A stretch of 13,381 nucleotides of DNA from DATDTB01 sp035291025. GTDB lineage: Archaea > Iainarchaeota > Iainarchaeia > JAFGOX01 > DATDTB01. The stretch spans positions 1-13,381 of the forward strand of contig DATDTB010000024.1 in the NCBI GenBank assembly GCA_035291025.1. The letters are read 5' to 3'. Position numbers and translations under genes: made by a program. The notes beneath the pieces were generated by a model. That model was not told the origin of the DNA. It worked only from the letters and a program-made list of their open reading frames with translations, and ran no database searches. How positions within the stretch are numbered: position 1 is the first letter of the stretch; every line of letters starts with the position of its first letter. This document shows positions 6,926 to 13,381 of the stretch, piece by piece.

Positions 6926-7021
6926 TCACTCGAGCCACTTGATCTTTTTTTCCACTTTGCCTGTTTTTCGGGGGGGCTTTTTCCTGAACCAATTCATGGC
7001 TTTCACGCCGCGCCAGGGCGT
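6926..7021 (-). other. Out-of-frame basic tail coding segment after the six-helix membrane protein
   Basis: Directly beyond and partly under the membrane protein's stop, another - strand frame stays open to a TGA at 6926-6928. It encodes a basic stretch (TPWRGVKA, then NWFRKKPPRKTGK, then a VEKKIKWLE ending), 31 residues in all. Joining it to the membrane protein needs one extra A in the A4 run at 7021-7024, after MRK. Alternatively, the ATG at 6997 would start a free 23-residue peptide five bases after the upstream TGA. The segment fills what would otherwise be an 86-base gap. Confidence 0.4.
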
Positions 7022-7725
7022 TTTCTCATCAAGCCAAACTTGTGCAAGTAAAGCTCTACTTGCAGTATTGTGAGGAAAGGCGCGGCAAAGAACGCCGCGA
7101 AAACCAGCGATACGTACTTGCCGATGAAAACCGCCTGGTCGAACGCGAAGTTAACGAACCCCGTAAGTGCGGTCAACGCAAAACCCACAATCAAGTAGTA
7201 AATCACGTTTTCCGGGAACCTGACCAGGTAGTCAGCGCTTTTTTCAACAGCCCTCTGCAGGCTGAGCTCGTCCACCACGATTGCTGCGGGAACGAACATC
7301 AAGGGAAGCATTGCCAGGAACACCAACGGAACCGAGAACTGCGGCACCGCGATTGCCGCAAGGAACGCCGCCCCCACGACAAGGGCGTTGAAGATGAATA
7401 TGCGCGAAGTGTGCGCCCCGATGAGTTCGTGGACCACCATTGAGGCGATTTCCGTGTTGCTTTCCCTGGCGCTGACCGCCATCACCAGCACCGCAGTGAG
7501 GAAGGAGTAAACAAACAAGACCGCCAAGGAGTACACGAGTAGGAGGGCTGCCTGGACTGGGTCCAGCTTGGATAGCTCGCCCGTTGCCAGGAAAGCGCCC
7601 CCTGAAACAGTGCTTGTGCCCGGCACGAAGACGGAGAGCCCGCCGACAACCAACAGTATGGCGTACAACGCCACAACGTTTATGTTTTCAGCGTACGCGT
7701 AGGCTGCCTGCTTGAAGTGGCTCAT
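7003..7725 (-). CDS. Six-helix integral membrane protein, function unknown
   Basis: It encodes 240 residues, mostly hydrophobic. Probable membrane segments are at about 17-35, 57-84, 109-128, 130-151, 173-193 and 200-222. A charged stretch with EKSADYLVRFPENV links the fourth and fifth. The overall layout (even number of helices, amphipathic Lys/Arg/Asp loop before a P-x-N motif) resembles small archaeal membrane proteins of the DUF4013 type, but I do not recognise the family with confidence and see no catalytic motif. I chose the ATG at 7725, preceded by GAAGTGA; the in-frame TTG at 7758 has no such site. It is the last gene of its unit, 37 bases after the methylthiotransferase. The encoded C-terminus MRKRPGAA may result from a one-base deletion, because another frame continues with a plausible basic tail. 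Confidence 0.75.
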   Translation of the reverse strand: MSHFKQAAYAYAENINVVALYAILLVVGGLSVFVPGTSTVSGGAFLATGELSKLDPVQAALLLVYSLAVLFVYSFLTAVLVMAVSARESNTEIASMVVHELIGAHTSRIFIFNALVVGAAFLAAIAVPQFSVPLVFLAMLPLMFVPAAIVVDELSLQRAVEKSADYLVRFPENVIYYLIVGFALTALTGFVNFAFDQAVFIGKYVSLVFAAFFAAPFLTILQVELYLHKFGLMRKRPGAA

Positions 7726-7762
7726 TTTTTCACTTCCCTTTTTTTCTGTGAAAAGCAATAAC

Positions 7763-9058
7763 TCATTTTAAATCCTTGTTTTCAACTAGTTCGCCGAACA
7801 AGTGCGTGCTCTCTGCCCTTGTAATCAGCGCCGTTACCTCGCTTCCGGCAACGCCCGCGCCCAGTATTACTTGCTTGTTGTTCTCGGTCCTGGCCAGGAC
7901 CCCCTTTTTTGGAGCCCGCCCCAAGACGAAAACATTCACTTCCCTTCCCACCATTGCCTGGTTTGCCTCCAGGGCCTTTTCCCTTGCCAGGCTCATGAGT
8001 TTTTTGGCTCGCTCCTTTACCACTAGCCCCGGCAATTGCTTTAACTCGGCCGCCTTGGTTCCAGGCCGCGGGCTGTACCTTGACACGTTGAAGAAGTCAA
8101 ACCTAGTCCCCTTCACTAGCTCTAGGGTTTCGTTGAAGAATTCCTCAGTTTCAGTTGGGAACCCCACAATGAAGTCAGTGCTCAAAGCAACTCCCAGGAG
8201 CTCTTTTCTCAGGAACTCCACCAAGGAAGTGAACTGTTCTATTGAGTAAAGCCTGTTCATGTCCCTTAGGACTTGGTTGCTGCCGCTTTGCACCGGCAAG
8301 TGCAGGAACTTGTAAGCTTTTTCACTCCGCATCGCTTCAACGAGTTCCTTCCAGTACGCCTTGCCGTTGGACAGGCGGTTGAACCTGTAAAAAGTGTCCG
8401 GGTTCATCATTCCAACGCGCAACCTGAAGTTGCCTGGAATGGAGCAAACGGACTTGACTAGCCCGGCAACGTCCTCGCCCCTGTCCAAGCCGTAGGCTCC
8501 GGTGTCCTCGGAGCTGATGTAAAATTCTTTCAACCCGTTTTCAACGCCTTCCCTCACCTGGCGCGTTATCCTTTCAATGCTGTAACTCTTCGTGTTGCCT
8601 CGGGCCAGCTTAGTGCTGCAAAAAGTGCAGTTGCTCAGGCACCCCTCGGAAACGCGCAGCACGCCCGCCCCGCCGCTGACTGCCAACGCGCTCTTTTCCT
8701 CGTTGAACCCCTTCAAGCCCAAAGCCGACCCGAGGGACTCAAAGTCCCGGTTTCTGACAAGCTCGGCTTCGCTGGCTATTTTCAGCAGCCCTCGCCTGTT
8801 CCCGGCAACAAGGCAGCCCGTAACAATTGTCTTGAAGCCTTTTTCTTTTTCCAACGCCTTTATTTTTTGCAGGCGCGTCAGGATCTTTGACTCGGTGTGG
8901 TTTTTCACCGAGCAGGTGTTTACCACGACAACGCTTGCGTCCTCGGCCGAGTCAGAGAGCTCGTACCCGTTTTCCTTTAAGTAAGAGGCAATTGCACCCG
9001 AGTCAGCGGTGTTTGCCGCGCAGCCGTAGGTTTCAATGAACGCCTTCCTCTCGCTCAA
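7763..9058 (-). CDS. tRNA N6-threonylcarbamoyladenosine(37) methylthiotransferase (e-MtaB/CDKAL1 type)
   Basis: This 431-residue radical-SAM enzyme adds a methylthio group to t6A37, giving ms2t6A in tRNAs that read ANN codons. The N-terminal UPF0004 domain starts with ETYGCAANTADS and has its three cluster cysteines at C13, C49 (VNTCSVKNHTESK) and C82 (TGCL). The radical-SAM cluster motif is C140/C144/C147 (SEGCLSNCTFCSTKLARG). Family blocks EFYISSEDTGAYG, HLPVQSGSNQVLRDMNR, DFIVGFPTETEEFF and NVSRYSPRPGTKA follow. A C-terminal TRAM domain spans about 370-431 (VGREVNVFVLG...VILGAGVAGSEVTALITRA). Two [4Fe-4S] clusters are expected. The start is the TTG at 9058, with GTGA upstream; the first residues align with the family N-terminus. 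It lies 21 bases after the isoleucyl-tRNA synthetase stop. The archaeal/eukaryotic subtype is judged from motif wording (SSEDTGAYG). Confidence 0.92.
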   Translation of the reverse strand: MSERKAFIETYGCAANTADSGAIASYLKENGYELSDSAEDASVVVVNTCSVKNHTESKILTRLQKIKALEKEKGFKTIVTGCLVAGNRRGLLKIASEAELVRNRDFESLGSALGLKGFNEEKSALAVSGGAGVLRVSEGCLSNCTFCSTKLARGNTKSYSIERITRQVREGVENGLKEFYISSEDTGAYGLDRGEDVAGLVKSVCSIPGNFRLRVGMMNPDTFYRFNRLSNGKAYWKELVEAMRSEKAYKFLHLPVQSGSNQVLRDMNRLYSIEQFTSLVEFLRKELLGVALSTDFIVGFPTETEEFFNETLELVKGTRFDFFNVSRYSPRPGTKAAELKQLPGLVVKERAKKLMSLAREKALEANQAMVGREVNVFVLGRAPKKGVLARTENNKQVILGAGVAGSEVTALITRAESTHLFGELVENKDLK

Positions 9059-9079
9059 AGCAGTTCACGTTTTTTTTTG

Positions 9080-12022
9080 TCACTTGGCAATTGAAACCCT
9101 TACAGGGGTGTCTTGGATCGTGAAGGACTGCGTGAAGCCTTCAAGCGAGGCTTTTTCCGCCAACACCAGCTGCGAGGCGCGGACTTCCCTGGAAACCATT
9201 GCCTCGAACGGCTTCACTACCGCCAAGAACTCCGAGTCAGAGCTTACTTCAACCACAATCCTGTCGTTTTCCATTAGCTTTAATTCTTTCCGCATTTGCT
9301 GCACGCGCCTCACCACTTCCCTCGCCATTCCCTCTCCAACCAGTTTTTCGTCGAGCTTTCTTGGGACTAGGACAACGCCTTTAGTGAAGGGTGCTTCCAC
9401 GTAGTCAGCCTTGTTTTCGACTTGCGCGAACGGCTTTACTTGCACTTTCTTGGAGTTAAGCATTGACGCGATGACTTTTTCCAGGGTGATGCCGCTCCTC
9501 TCAGTCAACAAGTCGTCAGAGGCTATCACTACTTCTTGGACCGGCCACCTGAGCTTTATTTTGGCCGCGTTCCTGGCGTTCAAGCCCGCTTCGATGGCTT
9601 CGCGCGCTATTTCCATCATTTCCTCCAAGTCCTTGTCCACGCGCGCCACCGCAATAGTGGGCCAGTCAGCCAAGTGCACGCTTTCCCTTTCCCCCGAGTC
9701 AACGCTGCGGACGAGGTTTTGGTGCAATTCCTCGCTCACGAACGGGGTTATTGGAGCCATGAGCTTTGCCAGCGTGACAAATATAGTGTGCATTGTCCTG
9801 TATGCCGCGAACTTGCCCAAGTCCTTGCCCTCGACCCACACCCTCTTTCGCGCGAGCTTGATGTAAAGCCTGCTCAAGTCCTCCAAGATGAAGCGCTCCA
9901 GCCCCGCGGCCGCCTTTGGGTAGCTGTGCGACTCGTAGTGCTTGGTTGTGCTTTCAATTAAGCGGTTGAGCCTGGACAGGATCCACTTGTCTTCTACTTG
10001 CATTTCCTCCGTGCCGTAAACCAGCGGGTTGAAGGAGTCAAGCGACAAGTAAGTCGCGGCGAACTTGTACGAGTTCCACAACACGTCCAGGGCGCGCCTC
10101 GCCTCCAGCACCTTTTCCTCTGAGTACTTGACGTCTTCCCCCATTTCCTGCTTCATCAAGTAAAGCCTCAAAGTGTCCCTGCCATACTTATTTATGAGGT
10201 CAAGGGGCGAGATGAAGTTTCCAAGCGACTTGGACATTTTCACTCCCTTTTCGTCCAAGAACCACGGGTTCATTATTATTTCCTTCACTGGAGCCCTGTC
10301 AAAGGCCAGAATCCCGGAAATCATTTGCCCGTTCCACCAGCCGCGTATCTGGTCCTGTCCCTCGATGTTCAAGTCGGCCGGCCAGAACTTTTCAAACAAC
10401 TCCCTTCCCTCAGTGTAGCCTAGCACGGCCCAGGACGCCACGCTTGAGTCGAGCCACACGTCCAAGACGTCCGGCACGCGCTTCATTTCCCCATTGCACT
10501 TCGCGCAGTTCCACGAAAGAGCGTCGCATTGCGGCTTGTGCGGGTCGAAGTCTTTGCTGACTTTAGCCTTTGAAGCCAGTTCCCTGAAGGAGCCAATGAC
10601 TTCAATCGAACTGCACTGGCGGCACTTCCATATCGGCAGCGGAATCCCCCAATAGCGCTGGCGGGAAATGGGCCAGTCGCCCAAGTTGTTTGCCCAGTCC
10701 TTGAACCTGTCGCCGCCGAAGCGCGGGACCCACTTGACTTTGCCGCTTTCTTCCTTTATTTTGTCGCGGATTGAAGTGGTTTTAATGAACCAGTTGTCGG
10801 TTGCGAGCATTACGAGCGGGCCCTTGCACCTCCAGCAGTGGGGGTAGTCGTGGCTGTATTTTTCCTCGTGGAACAACGCCCCGTGCCCGTGCAGCCACGC
10901 CGCTATTTCCTTGTTTGCCTTGAACACGTTTTTCCCTTCCAAGCCCGCCCCGGCCTCCTTTGCGAACTCGCCGTTCATCTTGACCGGGCTAATAATGGGA
11001 AGGCCTTCCTTCACTCCAACCAAGTAGTCTTCTTTTCCGTGGCCGGGCGCAGTGTGCACCACTCCAGTGCCTTCGGCGGTGTTGACGCAGTCCTTGGACA
11101 AGACCACGCGGTGACCGTTGCTCAACTCCTTTTGCAATGGAGTCAGTTCAGCGAGTGGGGACGAGTACTTTATTCCCTCCAACTTCCTCCCGCTCACTAG
11201 GCCGGTTACTTCGTACTCGGTTCTCCCGACTTTTTTCATCACCGTATCAACCAAGTCCTTGGCCATTATGAGAGTCTTGTTGTCAACCTTTACTCTTGCG
11301 TACTCGGCTTCGGGGTTGACCATCAAGCCCGCGTTTCCCGGGAGAGTCCACGGAGTAGTCGTCCAAGCCAGAAAAAATTCATTCTTTGCTTCGCGTGAAG
11401 GGAACAAGACGTACACGGCCAAGTCCGTTTTCTTCGCGTACTCTATTTCGTTGTACGCCTCTGTGGTCTGGCAGACCGGGCAGACGTGGACCGAGTACTT
11501 GCCTTCGTACAACAACCCTTTTTCCTGCGCGGCCCTTATCACGCCCCAAGCGGTGTAAATGTATTCTGGCTTAATGGTCTCGTACGGGTTTTCCCAGTCC
11601 AAGGACACGGCCCCCAAGGCCTTGAATTCCTTGGTCATTAGCTCCTTGTTCTTGAGCGCGAAGTCAACGCATTCCCTTATGAAGCGTTCCTCGCCGAAGC
11701 CTTGTATCTTTGACTTGTCCAACCCAAGGCTTTTCTCGACCTTGATTTCAATGGGCAGGCCGTGCATGTCCCACCCGGCCTTGGAAAAAACGCTGTAGCC
11801 CTGCATTGCCTTGAACTTGCTCACGGCGTCCTTTAGCGAGACGTTCAAGGCGGTGCCCAAGTGAATGCTGCCCGTTACATAGGGCGGCCCTATGCACAAA
11901 AAGTAAGGCTTCCCGTTCCTTCTTTGTTCAACGCCTTTTTCGTAAAGCCTTGACTCTTCCCACTTGGCCAGGTAAGCCTCTTCGTCTTTCGCTGTAAAAG
12001 CCGGCTTTGCAGGTTTGATCAT
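9080..12022 (-). CDS. ileS: Isoleucyl-tRNA synthetase
   Basis: This 980-residue class Ia enzyme charges tRNA-Ile. The adenylate-binding motif is PPYVTGSIHLGT at 46-57; the HLGT form is, to my knowledge, usual for archaeal members in place of HIGH. The KMSKS loop is at 595-599 (GVKMSKSLGNF). The CP1 editing domain is complete, with TTTPWTLPGN (221-230) and HTAPGHGKED (323-332). Cys pairs C181/C184, C396/C399, C467/C470 and C506/C509 suggest zinc knuckles. The block ISRQRYWGIPLPIW precedes the third pair. The anticodon-binding domain includes LSRLYIKLARKRVW and GLNARNAAKIKLRWPVQEVVI. The protein looks complete and somewhat shorter than many archaeal IleRS. The ATG at 12022 has GGGTG upstream. 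It is 50 bases downstream of the four-helix membrane gene and 21 bases before the methylthiotransferase. Confidence 0.97.
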   Translation of the reverse strand: MIKPAKPAFTAKDEEAYLAKWEESRLYEKGVEQRRNGKPYFLCIGPPYVTGSIHLGTALNVSLKDAVSKFKAMQGYSVFSKAGWDMHGLPIEIKVEKSLGLDKSKIQGFGEERFIRECVDFALKNKELMTKEFKALGAVSLDWENPYETIKPEYIYTAWGVIRAAQEKGLLYEGKYSVHVCPVCQTTEAYNEIEYAKKTDLAVYVLFPSREAKNEFFLAWTTTPWTLPGNAGLMVNPEAEYARVKVDNKTLIMAKDLVDTVMKKVGRTEYEVTGLVSGRKLEGIKYSSPLAELTPLQKELSNGHRVVLSKDCVNTAEGTGVVHTAPGHGKEDYLVGVKEGLPIISPVKMNGEFAKEAGAGLEGKNVFKANKEIAAWLHGHGALFHEEKYSHDYPHCWRCKGPLVMLATDNWFIKTTSIRDKIKEESGKVKWVPRFGGDRFKDWANNLGDWPISRQRYWGIPLPIWKCRQCSSIEVIGSFRELASKAKVSKDFDPHKPQCDALSWNCAKCNGEMKRVPDVLDVWLDSSVASWAVLGYTEGRELFEKFWPADLNIEGQDQIRGWWNGQMISGILAFDRAPVKEIIMNPWFLDEKGVKMSKSLGNFISPLDLINKYGRDTLRLYLMKQEMGEDVKYSEEKVLEARRALDVLWNSYKFAATYLSLDSFNPLVYGTEEMQVEDKWILSRLNRLIESTTKHYESHSYPKAAAGLERFILEDLSRLYIKLARKRVWVEGKDLGKFAAYRTMHTIFVTLAKLMAPITPFVSEELHQNLVRSVDSGERESVHLADWPTIAVARVDKDLEEMMEIAREAIEAGLNARNAAKIKLRWPVQEVVIASDDLLTERSGITLEKVIASMLNSKKVQVKPFAQVENKADYVEAPFTKGVVLVPRKLDEKLVGEGMAREVVRRVQQMRKELKLMENDRIVVEVSSDSEFLAVVKPFEAMVSREVRASQLVLAEKASLEGFTQSFTIQDTPVRVSIAK

Positions 12023-12072
12023 TTCAACACCCTTGCTTTTTTTTTAGTGAGGCACGAGAACCGGTTTTTGCT

Positions 12073-12597
12073 TTATTTTTCAATAACCAGCCTTGTGTTC
12101 AACGCGTTCTTGTACACGAGGCCCAGGACCCCAGAGACAACCACCAAGAAGAACGCGTTCCCGCCCTTCTGCGCCCCCTGGGAAGAGTTGTCGTACAAGG
12201 TCTTCATTGCGTCCGGCCACTGGAAGTCGCCAGGAGCCCCCCTTAGCTGGTACACGTTTGCGTGAAAGAAGTAAATAGCCAGCTGGAAGCCGACCAGCGC
12301 CGCCACCAAGAACAAGGGAATTGACAGCCACCCTGACGCGATCGTCTTTCCTTCCGGATCAGCCAGCTTTGGGGCGTAGTATGCAATGAAGTAACCAACC
12401 AGGGGCGCCACAACCCACATAGGGCTCTCCAAGTTAAACCAAATAGTCTCCCTTCCCAGTCCAAGGAAACTGGTTGCCGAGTAATAAGTCGCGGCGTAAA
12501 CAAGCACCGCGCCAGCAACTAATTTCAAGGCGTCCGTTGGCGTTTCCGCAATGAAACCCAGGAAGTCAATTGATTTTTCGCCAGCGTTTTCAGTCAT
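12073..12597 (-). CDS. Four-helix membrane protein, function unknown
   Basis: It encodes 174 residues. A polar N-terminus (MTENAGEKSIDFLGF) precedes hydrophobic segments at about 24-47, 58-77, 91-112 and 147-163. The loop between the third and fourth is polar (YQLRGAPGDFQWPDAMKTLYDNSSQGAQKGG) and the tail is short and charged. I see no cofactor or catalytic motif and do not recognise the family. It starts 14 bases after the YbjQ-family stop (weak GGGG site upstream) and precedes ileS, so it is probably co-transcribed with both. This position gives no clear hint of its job. Confidence 0.75.
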   Translation of the reverse strand: MTENAGEKSIDFLGFIAETPTDALKLVAGAVLVYAATYYSATSFLGLGRETIWFNLESPMWVVAPLVGYFIAYYAPKLADPEGKTIASGWLSIPLFLVAALVGFQLAIYFFHANVYQLRGAPGDFQWPDAMKTLYDNSSQGAQKGGNAFFLVVVSGVLGLVYKNALNTRLVIEK

Positions 12598-12611
12598 TGA
12601 AGGAACCCCTT

Positions 12612-12965
12612 TTACTTTTTCCTCTTTGCCAGGGGCGCAACTCTGACAGCAGTGCCGTAAGCCAGAACTTCTATTGTGTTGCCTATTATTTGAGCTGTCG
12701 CTATGCGAGTCCCGATGACTGCGTTGGCGTTCACCTTGCGGGCGTTGGCTGCGAGCTTGTGGAGTATTTCAATTCGGGACTTGGTGACCAAGTGCAGGTA
12801 CTCGCTTATTTCCCCGCCCCGCAGGGTGCGCACGAACGCCTGCAAGTCCTCTATTATGTGCTTGCTTTGCACAGACGCCGCCCAAACCAGCCCCTTCACT
12901 TCGCTTATTTCGTGCCCGGGCACCCACTCCGTTGTGACTATTTGAACGTCTTTTTCCCTAGCCAT
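12612..12965 (-). CDS. YbjQ/UPF0145 (DUF74) family protein
   Basis: It encodes 117 residues, a usual size for this small, widely spread family. Characteristic blocks are IVTTEWVPGHEISEVKGLVWAASVQSKHI near the start, then LRGGEISEYLHLVTKSRIEILHKL, and ANAVIGTRIATAQIIGNTIEVLAYGTAVRV at the end. Family members form pentameric beta/alpha assemblies; a heavy-metal-binding role has been proposed, but no firm function is established. The ATG at 12965 matches the family N-terminus. The frame stays open upstream to 13133, but that extension is low-complexity and lies in promoter DNA, so I left it out. It is the first gene of the - strand unit that includes ileS. Confidence 0.9.
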   Translation of the reverse strand: MAREKDVQIVTTEWVPGHEISEVKGLVWAASVQSKHIIEDLQAFVRTLRGGEISEYLHLVTKSRIEILHKLAANARKVNANAVIGTRIATAQIIGNTIEVLAYGTAVRVAPLAKRKK

Positions 12966-13047
12966 GAGACAACGCCTCGCTTGACTTCTTTTTCTTGAAG
13001 TAGTCCTGCTTTCCCTTTGAGTCAAAAGGAAGTAAGTGCTTGTTTTT
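12958..13047 (-). other. Startless 30-codon open frame overlapping the YbjQ-family start
   Basis: In a different frame from the YbjQ gene, 29 sense codons run from just after a TAA at 13048-13050 to a TAG at 12958-12960, overlapping the YbjQ ATG by eight bases. The product would include KHLLPFDSKGKQDYFKKKK, with codons like those of the neighbouring genes (GAC, TAC, TTC, AAG). It has no ATG, GTG or TTG, and a TATA-like element sits at its 5' end. It may be the remnant of a gene, a sequence with an indel in the A7 run, or chance within the leader. Confidence 0.2.
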
Positions 13048-13053
13048 TTAAAG
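13045..13053 (-). promoter_or_regulatory. Possible TATA box for the YbjQ-membrane-ileS unit
   Basis: On the - strand CTTTAAAAA would place a transcript start near 13022, giving a leader of about 57 bases before the ATG at 12965, with GAGGCG a short way upstream of that ATG. The 12966-13146 intergenic region is AT-rich and separates divergent genes, as expected for promoters. Confidence 0.4.
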
Positions 13054-13081
13054 CCTTTGAGACGCGTTGTTTTCAAGAAAG

Positions 13082-13089
13082 CTTTTATT
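13082..13089 (+). promoter_or_regulatory. Possible TATA box for the RFC small subunit gene
   Basis: CTTTTATT lies about 60 bases before the RFC start codon and would give a transcript start near 13112. A GGGGT at 13136-13140 lies six bases before the ATG and could act as the ribosome binding site. Confidence 0.4.
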
Positions 13090-13146
13090 GGGTTTGACGC
13101 TAGTAGGGTTTGCTTTTTTTCAATTGACTGCATTTGGGGTTATGCA

Positions 13147-13381
13147 ATGGAGTTAGGACTTCCGTGGACTGAAAAGTACCGGCCACACAAGCTCAAGGAC
13201 GTCGAAGGGCAGCGCGAGATAGTCAAGCGCCTGGAGGCTTACGCGAAAACAGGGGACTTGCCGCACATGATGTTTGCCGGGCCGGCGGGCGTGGGAAAGA
13301 CAACGTGCAGCATTGCCTTGGCGCGCGAACTGTTCGGGGAGAACTACAAGGCCAACTTCTTGGAACTCAACGCCAGCGACG
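13147..13381 (+). CDS. rfcS: Replication factor C small subunit, 3'-truncated by window edge
   Basis: Only the first 78 codons are inside the window. They begin with the RFC box LPWTEKYRPHKLKDVEGQ, followed by the Walker A motif GPAGVGKTT at 45-53 and the LELNASD box at 72-78. All are hallmarks of the clamp-loader small subunit, an AAA+ ATPase that loads PCNA onto primed DNA with the large subunit. The Walker A wording GPAGVGKT differs slightly from the usual GPPGTGKT but keeps the Lys. The ATG at 13147 is preferred because an ATG five bases earlier (13142) hits a TAG after four codons. It is divergent from the YbjQ-ileS unit. Confidence 0.95.
   Translation, partial: MELGLPWTEKYRPHKLKDVEGQREIVKRLEAYAKTGDLPHMMFAGPAGVGKTTCSIALARELFGENYKANFLELNASD

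Noticed and set aside
9069..9078. Long T run between ileS and the methylthiotransferase as a terminator
   Set aside because: It is an A run on the transcribed sense (-) strand of both neighbours, so it does not look like a U-tract terminator for them.
12023..12072. Short intergenic stretch upstream of ileS checked for a tRNA, riboswitch or T-box
   Set aside because: Only 50 bases, with a T run on the + strand and the ileS ribosome binding site; no cloverleaf or conserved motif was seen.
12966..13133. In-frame N-terminal extension of the YbjQ-family protein to 13133
   Set aside because: The family starts close to the Met at 12965; the extension is low-complexity and lies over the divergent promoter region.

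Overview
The window looks like a chromosomal segment of an archaeon, most likely of the DPANN group (a Diapherotrites/Micrarchaeota/Woesearchaeota-like lineage is my inference; the phylum cannot be fixed from this sequence). The evidence is the start of a replication factor C small subunit, an archaeal-type isoleucyl-tRNA synthetase, an archaeal/eukaryotic-type tRNA methylthiotransferase, an archaeal topoisomerase IA with C-terminal zinc fingers, an Lrp/AsnC regulator, TATA-like promoters and GGTGA-type ribosome binding sites. Genes are tightly packed. There is no gene-free stretch over 300 bases, and I see no tRNA, rRNA, CRISPR array or insertion sequence.

Layout. (1) 1-1497, + strand: the 3' part of a very cysteine-rich, repeat-containing surface-type protein, cut by the window edge. 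(2) 1519-5239, - strand: a four-gene unit read as Lrp/AsnC regulator, P-loop kinase, DNA topoisomerase I, membrane-anchored FKBP-type prolyl isomerase. Junctions are short or overlapping. (3) 5240-5407: a divergent promoter region holding a perfect-armed 21-bp palindrome over the TATA box. (4) 5408-6916, + strand: a 502-residue protein that reads as an anaerobic ribonucleotide reductase (NrdD) relative with ATP-cone, but which stops before the zinc/glycyl-radical end. (5) 6926-12965, - strand: a five-gene unit read as YbjQ-family protein, four-helix membrane protein, isoleucyl-tRNA synthetase, t6A37 methylthiotransferase, six-helix membrane protein. The last gene has an apparent frame change at its 3' end. 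(6) 12966-13146: a divergent promoter region. (7) 13147-13381, + strand: the first 78 codons of the RFC small subunit, cut by the window edge.

How they fit. Most genes are housekeeping: DNA topology, replication clamp loading, tRNA charging and tRNA modification. IleRS and the methylthiotransferase both deal with tRNAs of the ANN-codon group. The least ordinary part is the divergent Lrp / NrdD-like pair. A nucleotide-binding protein family that seems to have lost its catalytic end faces a transcription regulator, with a likely operator between them. Two places (about 889-1023 and 7021-7024) show signs of frame disruption and should be checked against reads or relatives.
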